Below are positions 27,101-36,100 of a stretch of 64,000 bases of DNA, piece after piece (positions within the stretch are counted from its first letter, which is position 1; the number at the start of each line of letters is the position of its first letter). The notes under the pieces are model-generated. The model searched no databases. It saw only the letters and a program-made list of their open reading frames with translations, and was not told where the DNA came from. The stretch is taken from assembly GCA_903813345.2 (NCBI GenBank), contig CAIIXF020000009.1, forward strand, positions 15,649,759-15,713,758, in the 5' to 3' direction. Source of the DNA: Owenia fusiformis. Taxonomy: Eukaryota > Annelida > Polychaeta > Sabellida > Oweniidae. Made by a program: the position numbers and the translations under genes.

Positions 27101-30100
27101 AAACGTTAAGACAGGTAAACATTTATAGATATACAGTCTCCTGGAATATTTTGCCAACCATCGTATTTTGTAAAGTCATTAAGGTCATTAATTTTATGAT
27201 GATAATGTCACTTACAAATATTTATTGCAGGTTGTGTAGACCGTTGATGCTTGATTTAAAGCAAAAACATTGACTTTTGCACATTGGTGGCGTCGCGCCT
27301 TTTCTAATAGATCTTATACCTAAGAAGAGAATCGGCTAAAAAAAATTCGTAGAATATGTGACATATTTTACCATACTGTGCGCCTATTCGTTTAGCAATT
27401 AAATCATAAACCTTTTCTTGAAAAAATAATTTTTGCAGATTTGTTCATTTTTCTACCAGAAATTGCTTGCTCCCCCTCCGTCCCATTTTCACGATCACCG
27501 GGCCTGGTATAATATTGTTCTCCTTTTAGTAGGCTAATAGCAGAATGTATAATCTGCTCTGGTAACTTGAAACTTGTTAATTAGTAGGACAAGTCTTGAG
27601 TTTAATTGTTTATCCTACTGCCCACCTTAATAACAGTGTTCGCTTACTTGCTTGTGCAATTACATTTGTACCCCAACCCACCTTAATAAGAGTGCCCACT
27701 TGCTTGTGCAATTACATTTGTACCTTACCCACCTTAATAACAGTGTCCACTTACTTGCTTGTGCAATTACATTTGTACCCTACCCACCTTAATAAGAGTG
27801 CCCACTTGCTTGTGCAATTACATTTGTACCTTACCCACCTTAAGAACAGTGTCCACTTACTTGCTTGTGCAATTACATTTGTACCCTACCCATCTTAATA
27901 ACAGTGCCCACTTACTTGCCTGTGCAATTAAATCTGTACCCTACACACTTTAATAACAGTGTCCACTAACTTGCTTGTGCAATTACATCTGTACCCAACC
28001 CATATTAATAACAGTATCCACTTACTTGCTTGTGCAATTACATCTCTACCGTCAAACACAGCTTGGAATGTCTTAGCCTGAATGGGGAACAGATATTTTA
28101 CTCCTCTAGCTGAAAAAATTAAAAGATATTACAGCACCATGGAGCATGGATTTGGCACATCATCCATTAATCAGGCATGTCTTTTGTACTCATGTAACTC
28201 CTCCAAGATTTAAAATTGAGTGACCTTTTATATGCTACCCCAAAAATCTTTAGAACTTCCTCTAAAACAGTTGAGAATATCAACCTATTAATGCAGGTAA
28301 TAATTGAGATAGAGCCTGTTGCAAGGGTTCATTTTTTTGGACCACCCTGCATATGGTTTTCAGATCTGATATCAGTTATCTTCTTCATGGTTTCATATAT
28401 GACTTTTACAATTGGGTTATCTGACACTTTCTAGAAATTGCGATAGGGAAAACCAAATTATTTTTACTCCGTGATTCAAATATTTTCAACGGTTAAATTG
28501 GTTGTTCCAGGCTGTTGCATCTTCCTTTTATACTCAGTTTTCACATTTAAGCATATTTCATTGTTGCCTTGAAATGAAATAACTTGATCTTTCAAATTTA
28601 AATAGTAAATGAAATTCCCTGACAATTCAATAATATTACATGAAAAACTTGAACGAGTTCAATTTCAGACTCCAGATCTAGACATTTTTTAAGCCTAGTC
28701 ATCCAAAATAAGCTGAGTCATCTAGAATAAGCCGAGTCATCCAAAAAAAGATGGATGGGTGGATTGAATAGGAAGGAAGAATAGGATAGAATAGGAAGGG
28801 AAAATAGGATAGAATAGGAAAGAAGGATAGGATAGAATAAGAAGGAAGGATAGGATAGGAAAAAAAGATATGAAGGAAGGATAGATAGGAAGGATGGAAG
28901 AATGGATGGATTTTCAACATTTTCTTCACTACTTGACTTTCTAACAGGATACCATCAGATCGATTTTTCTTGAAATTTCAAAACGCCATAACTTTCAATG
29001 AAACCGGAAGTCGGATCGAAATTTGGTTTGCAGACTCGGATTCCTGAGAAAATTCTTCCCTTAATTAATAACTCATATGTTAAATTTGGAGAACTTTTTA
29101 TTTTGACCTACTTTTCGGTCAAAATACTCTCTGACGACAAAAGGCTAACACTATTAGCACACTTTTGGCTACATGTATACACAATTTCGAAGAATATAAT
29201 TAAAGTGTAGTGTCAGAATCGCAAAACTAAGGAAAAACTTTGAATTTGACCTGGGCATTTTGGTGTCCAAATTTTGAAGCTAGATGGCTTTTGAGGTCCC
29301 AATCTTTTAAAAGCTTTCATTATATTTAGCTGAACTCAGTCTATATTTCGTATTTTACACTTCAAAAAAATCTTTTTTCCCATTGACTTAACATGGACAC
29401 CAAATTTAGCGATTTTTGAGCTTTCAAAATGCCATAACTTCCGAACCAGAAGTCCGATCCAAATTTGATTTGCAGATTCGGATTCCTGAGATCATTTTAC
29501 ACTTATTTCATAACTCTCATGTTGAATTTGGAGAACTTTTTGTTCTGACCCAGGGGTTTCAATAAATATTTTTTCAACAGGCCTTTGGCAATTTCAACAG
29601 GCTGAATTTTTTTTGACCATTCGCCGCTCGCTTCGCTCGCATTCTCGTTCATATTTGGAGTTAAATATACCCCTTGCGCTTCCTCACTGTGACATAAAAC
29701 GATAAAATCAGTATTTTCCTGTCACTTTTATACAAACTGTATATGACCAATAGATCTATTTGACTTGTTCATTACTTTATGTGTTTTTTTAATGTTGACT
29801 CGTGTAAATTAATAAACTCAATATTTCTGACACATTATTAATCTCAATGAAATATAAAGATAACATTCAATAGTTTGATATGCATTTTTGACTTGTAATA
29901 TTTTATTTGTTTTCAAATTTTGCCCTTTGTGCTTCCTCACTATGATGTAAGATAATGCCAAGAAGATCAATTGTATTGATTATACTGTTTGTTTTCAAGT
30001 CCATTGAAAGTTGACAGGACAGTGATAAAGGTTTTTTGCTACTGACCCATTAGTCTCAAAGCAATGTTGGTTTGAGAGTAGGTCAATAAAAATGGTGGAC

Positions 30101-33100
30101 GGATTACAGTAAGATAATTATCTCAGTGTTTCTCTAAAACACTGCTGATTATCTGCCTATTATACTTAGATTTTGCCTTCACAAGGTAGGCCAATTTATA
30201 TTCTTTCATTTGATATGTCAAACTAAATTCACTCCCCCAAGTTTTCTGCAAGTTAAAATGCTCAATTCTGCAAGTGAAATTAGTGAATTCTGCAAGAAGA
30301 AAGGGCTAATTCTGCAGAAATTCCGCGGATATTCGCGGCATTTTTTTGCGGTTATTATAAAAAAAATCAAGATTGGTTTAACAAGAAACTTCAAACACGG
30401 AGGATCGGGCGCATAATGGGAATCACGATATATGTAAATCAGGTTTTAAGTGTAATATCTCATTGGAGTTCGAAGTTTTCGATCAATAACTTAATAATAT
30501 AAATAACTGTTATTAATTTATGTCTTTGTTTAACTTTCTGACGAGAACCGAAAGAAAAACTAATGGTTTTCGAACCAGTAAACGGGAAAATATCGTGATA
30601 GTCAGGTAGTCAGTCTCAGTCACTACATACATGCTGCCATCTAACGGCAGAAATCAAACGATGGCGTTTAGAATTTTCACTTCGCATAATTTGGGTTATT
30701 TCTGCAAGGGATTTGACTGAAAACGTGTCAAATTGTTACAGGTAAGACTGACTTTTTAAACTTTTGGAAAATATATGGATTCTGCGGAAAATTCCGCGGA
30801 AATTGACCAAAATAGTTGATTCTGCAATTCCGCGGGCAGAGGCAAATTCCGTCCGCGCTCTGCAAACACGGAATCCTGGGGGCAGTGTAAATTGATTTGT
30901 CTCATGTGTCAGCAAATTCTCTCATCATTTGGACCGGCAATTTTAACCGGCGTAACTGGGATTTGAAGCGGCGTTTTCGCCGCCCGCCGGCTGTTATTGA
31001 AACCCCAGCTGACCTACTTTTCGGACACCATATCTCAAAATCGGTAACAGTAATCAAAAATCTGATGGCACATTTGTGAAAGGGCTGTTTCTAAGCTACA
31101 TGATGAAAAAAAGACAAAGTTGTTTCGATAAATAACGACGAAGATAATAGACAGAAGGTTGAAAATTTAAGATTTGACCTAGTTCTTGACCTTTGACCTA
31201 GATAAAAAATTGACGCAATTTCCGAGAAGCTAAATACTGGATCTAAATTGACCATATACAGGACTTGACTCAATGTCTACATCTGGAGTCTAATAATATT
31301 AACAGGTTGATCTTGAAACAAAAAGAAGATCTACAATATTTTGAGAGTGACTCACCTAAAAGTTTATCCACTGTCTTTTTTGATATGTCAAAATTGTTAA
31401 ATTGTCCGGCCTTCTGGTCAGGTGACAGTTCAGGTTCTGAGTCACTCGCTTCTGACTCATCTTTTACTGTGACACCATTTGATTCAACTTTCACATTTCC
31501 ATTTGTTACACCATTTGTCATAATCTCTGTCTGATCTACCTTAATTTTCTTTTCCTTTTTCTTTTTGGGACTTGATTCAGTCTTTTCAATTTTAATCTTT
31601 TTCTTTTTTGTTTCTGGTTCTTCTTTGTTCACATTTTCTGGTTCTTCTTTGTTGACATATTCTGGTTCTCCTTTGCTTTTTCGTTTTTTCTTTGTATCTT
31701 TGCTGTCACCATTCTTTAATTCAGTTGGTGTATCATCTCCATTGAGCTCTTCCACTTTGTTCTTCTTACTCTTCTTTCCCTACAGAAAGATTGCTTGATA
31801 TAAAATGAAACTCATATGAAAATCAAAAACAAGGTATTAACATGACAAAAACGTTCATTGATTAACACAGCTCCCTAAGGATGTGACCTTTGTGAGAATG
31901 TAAGCCAATGAAGTAACATATGCAGATAATCATCAGTATAGAGAACCACTTCTTGTGGTGACATGAAAAAATGTTAAGGACAGGGTGCATGTTGGGAAAT
32001 TTCTGCATTCCTCAATAGACTAGATGCGAGTAGAAATAATCTTGATTTGCGTTATTAAATATTCAAAATTCAGTCAAAATGATGACATATTTGAAATCTG
32101 CTTGTAAGAGTACATCTAGAAATAAGTTTTCGAAAATTGTCTATCAACTTTGAAAATTTAATTTTTTTTGAAAATGTGACTTCTTGTTCGGGTTGATTCC
32201 TCATAGACCCCATGTTACAAAATCACAAAAAGTGAATAATCTTTTCTTGTATTGGACAGATAGCATTTTCTTTTACTGGACATATTTTAATATGCATAAC
32301 TATTAGATACATGAGGGTTATATGATAATTGAACCACGCAAATAGATGTAATTTAAGTTAAAGGGAACTTTCTACTATACCCGCCATGCTATCTGACCCG
32401 AACGAGCCACCTGGTGGTGAATCTGGTAACTACCTACTCGCATCTGCGTTATTGAGTCACATGTTACTTTTCAAACAAGAATAACTCCTTCTCCACATTG
32501 TCTACATCTTCCAGGTTTGCACAAAGAGTGCACTTATGTGCCTAGAAAAGCCTTGTGAGAAGATTTGTTTTGTAAATTGTATAAAAAAAATGAGAAAATT
32601 CAGTGAAAAAAAATTCTGAAAATTTTCTGAATTTTTTCACTGAATTTTCTTGCTTTTTATACACTTTATCAAAACATCCTCCTCACAAGTCTTTTCTAGG
32701 CACATAAGAGCACTCTTTGTGCAAAACTGGAAGATATAGACAATGTGGGGAAGGAGTGATTCTTGTTTGAAAAATAACATGTGACTCAATTGAGGAGTGC
32801 AGAAAATTTCCCATCATGCACCCTGACCTTAAATCTAAAGTATCCATCTTCCCAAAGATATTAATTTCTACATTCTTTACCTTTTTGGAAACTGGCAGTT
32901 GTTGATCTGTACCCTTCACTATGGTGTCAGTTTCAGGTTCAGTTTCCATATGGACTTCCTTAGCTGCCTTGCTTTTCTTAGTTCCCTGAAATTGAGAAAG
33001 AGCTATTGAAATTTAATGTAGCAACGTACATCACTGGTGATCCACTCGATTACGCTGGTTACCGAAACGGAACCGTTTCACCGTTTCGGTAACAAAATAT

Positions 33101-36100
33101 AGGAATTTTCTTTTTTCCTTATTTCACGTGTTGTAAGCAGAATCCCCATGACATTTTCTCACACATGTTTTAGAAAATGTACATGTTTGCGAAAAAAACA
33201 GCTCAGAAGACTGAGTTCCGCAATTACACATGGTAACATTTCATTATTTTGTTATTTAACCATATGAACTGGTCACTAGAATAATTGTTTTGATTCTAGT
33301 CAAAACAGAGCTGTCAAGTGTCCCGTGAATGGAGGGATTATCCCGCGAATTTGATCAAAATTAGGCTAATTCGCGTGTCCCGCAATCTCCCGCAATGTCC
33401 CGCAAATGTGGCTTTGACCTCCGCGAATTTCCGAAATAGTTGCAATCCCCTATATTGTGATTATCTTATATAAGAAGCTAAGTTTTTGCACTTTTGAGGA
33501 GTAAAGTTTACCTAATCTTAAGTACCTAGCATGCTGTTGTTTGGTATCAAAATAAAGAGGAAGGGTGCAACTTTCATTTTAATTACGATAATAGGGATGT
33601 AGGTCACAAATCGTTCCAACGTTGGCCTTTTTACTACCCGTGTGGCCTTCATCTCAGAACTGAGCAAATGTTAGCAAACGCGAGTTACAATAAATGGACG
33701 CTGATATCTAGAAAGGGTTTGTAGAAAAAAACGGGTACCGGGTAGTAAATCCTCCATGCTGGGTTCAAACTTGGTACCCGGTCAAAAAAACGGGTACCCA
33801 AAAAACGAAAAATACGAATATAATATAACATAATTAGATTATGAGAAAACGTGTAAGATTTGTTTTGAATTTACAAAAATATATGTAACATCCTTCAAAA
33901 TTGAGCTAGAAGCTTCAAATAAAAAGCATATTTTAAGGCTCTTTTCTTCCTCTATCGTCATGGCCATATTTTCATTGGTTATGGGGGGGGGGTGCGATCG
34001 CACCATCGCACCCTCTCCTGGCTACGCCTATGACATTGTAATACATAACAATTTACAATTCAGTGGACATTTTTCGAAAATTGGGATAACTTAAATTATG
34101 ATTAATAATCAAAATCTTACACGTTGCATCATGTAAATTAACAGAATGTACTAAAAACCCTTCGACCCTGCGACATACGACTTTCAGCGTAGAACGTGAC
34201 GTCACTTCCGAATCATAGCATTCAAAATAATTAGCGTTTAATTACTTCCCCCATTCATTAAATCACGGTGGTCTAGAGGTAGAATGCTTGCTTAACGCGC
34301 GGGAGGCCCGGCTAATTAAGTTTTTCAAAAGGATCAAGGGGTGAACATTTGACAATTTTCAAGTGGCCCAGAAATCTTGAAAATGCTCAGAATCGTGAAA
34401 AATTGTACTGATTTTGAGAGAATATTTGGCCAATGGAGTGGTCCACTTGAACCCACGAATGCCCCCCCCCTGAATATATACATTTTAAGGGCATAAAGGT
34501 TATTACAAACACATCTATACAACTATATTTATTAGACATAGATATGAAACATTTCAGAACTAGATAACAGCAACGCGAGGTGGAGCAAATCCCATCGAAC
34601 TTTTGATCTCAAAATCGTTTAGTAAAAAAGTAAAATAAGACTTTAAAATACTGTAGAGGCCACTTTTCAAAATGGCCACCTGGCCAATGTGCCATGCTTA
34701 TGAGTATCAACATACTAGGGGGGTAGGGACGAAAAATTTCGAACGCAATGCGTGACATATACGTAATTCGCGTGAAAAGTCCGAACGAAATGCGTACGTT
34801 TTTTTTCGGCGTTCGTATTTTTGCTGTGTAGACAATCTTTTTTAGAAATTTTTCTACTGAAACATTTTTGCTTGACAATTACCAGGTAAAATGCGTATTT
34901 GCGTGCACAGGGAGCTCAAGTTGGAACTATACGTAATCATTTAGTAAACTGGACTGGGAAATCAGAGGTCCAAGGGTTTTTCAATAAAATATATTCCAAA
35001 AATTCTTGACACCCAGTAAGTTGTAGGGTCGAAGGGTCGTAGGTCGAAGGGTTTTTAGTACATTCCTAAATTAACACACGTCACCTCTCTGCTAAAGCAA
35101 CGATAGCTATTTACAGATTTAAATCATAATCAAAACAATTCATGTACCATCAAACGAACTATTGAAAATAGAGTAAAATTGATTTGTCTTGTTACTCAAA
35201 TCGTCCCCCCCCCCTTCATTACCAATGGAAATATGACCATGATGATAGAGGAAGAAAAGAGCCTTAAAATGCTTTTTATCTGAAGCTTCTAGCTCAATTT
35301 TGAAGGAAGTTACATACATTTTTGTAAATTCAAAACAAATCTTACACGTTTTCTAATGATCTTATTATGTTGTATATTCGTATATTTCGTTTTTTGGGTA
35401 CCCGGTTTTTTCGACCGGGTACCAAGTTTGAACCCAGCATGGAGGATTTACTACCCGGTACCCGTTTTTTTCTACAAACCCTTTCTAGATATCAGCGTCC
35501 ATTTATTGTAACTCGCGTTTGCTAATTCAATTGAAAGCCCATGCCTACAGTATATGAATAGGTACATTATGGGGGTAAGCGTTTCATAGTTGGGCACGAC
35601 GCCAGAAGTGCAAAGTATTGTTCCGAATTTTTTAATTTCGTGTAAGATTACGATACTCACACCTGAAGCATTGTTTTTGTTTTTGATAAATTACAATAAA
35701 GTTTAATAGTATTCCGATGCGTATTTTGTGAAATTATGTTGACGTTTATTTAAGTTACAATGTAACCGTGCATTATATTTGATTAATCAGTATCTGAAAG
35801 TTTGATTTAAGTACTTTTACACGCTTTTACATTAGTCCCAATCACGCAAATCCCTTGAATGTCCCCGGACATCCTGCAAATTTAGGTGGATGTCCCGCGA
35901 AATCCCGCAAAGTTAGGGCACTTTGTCTAAAAAATCTGTCTCTCTATGAAGTTTTTGGTGGTAAACCTGTTAACTGTCCCGCAATTACTACTTTTTTCAA
36001 GGCCTGACTTCGTCGCTAACATGCTAAATATAAGAGTTAGCTGACGTTTGGGAGTCTGACTTACCTTCTAAAGGTTAGAACCCGAATCTTAATGAAACCA

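Larger units (their letters stand above)
33671..35525. repeat. Large foldback, ~320-bp arms
   Basis: Arms about 33671-33992 and 35204-35525 are inverted copies (TTAGCAAACGCG / CGCGTTTGCTAA at the outside, C/G homopolymers at the inside), with 'cgggtacc' motifs in both. Part of the loop also pairs ('actaaaaacccttcgacc' near 34150 and its complement near 35050). Other elements are nested in the loop. Confidence 0.75.

Noticed and set aside
27596-27953. Two + strand ORFs with repeated CNYIC motifs
   Set aside because: They translate the 51-55 bp minisatellite; the repeats come from exon 4 in antisense.
27605-28025. CRISPR-like array (regular repeats)
   Set aside because: Units are contiguous with no unique spacers, and the host is eukaryotic; this is a minisatellite.
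28699-28929. - strand ORF rich in Phe/Pro/Ser/Tyr
   Set aside because: Translation of a purine-rich microsatellite.
31565-31798. + strand ORF rich in Phe/Ser
   Set aside because: Antisense of the lysine-rich helicase exon 3.
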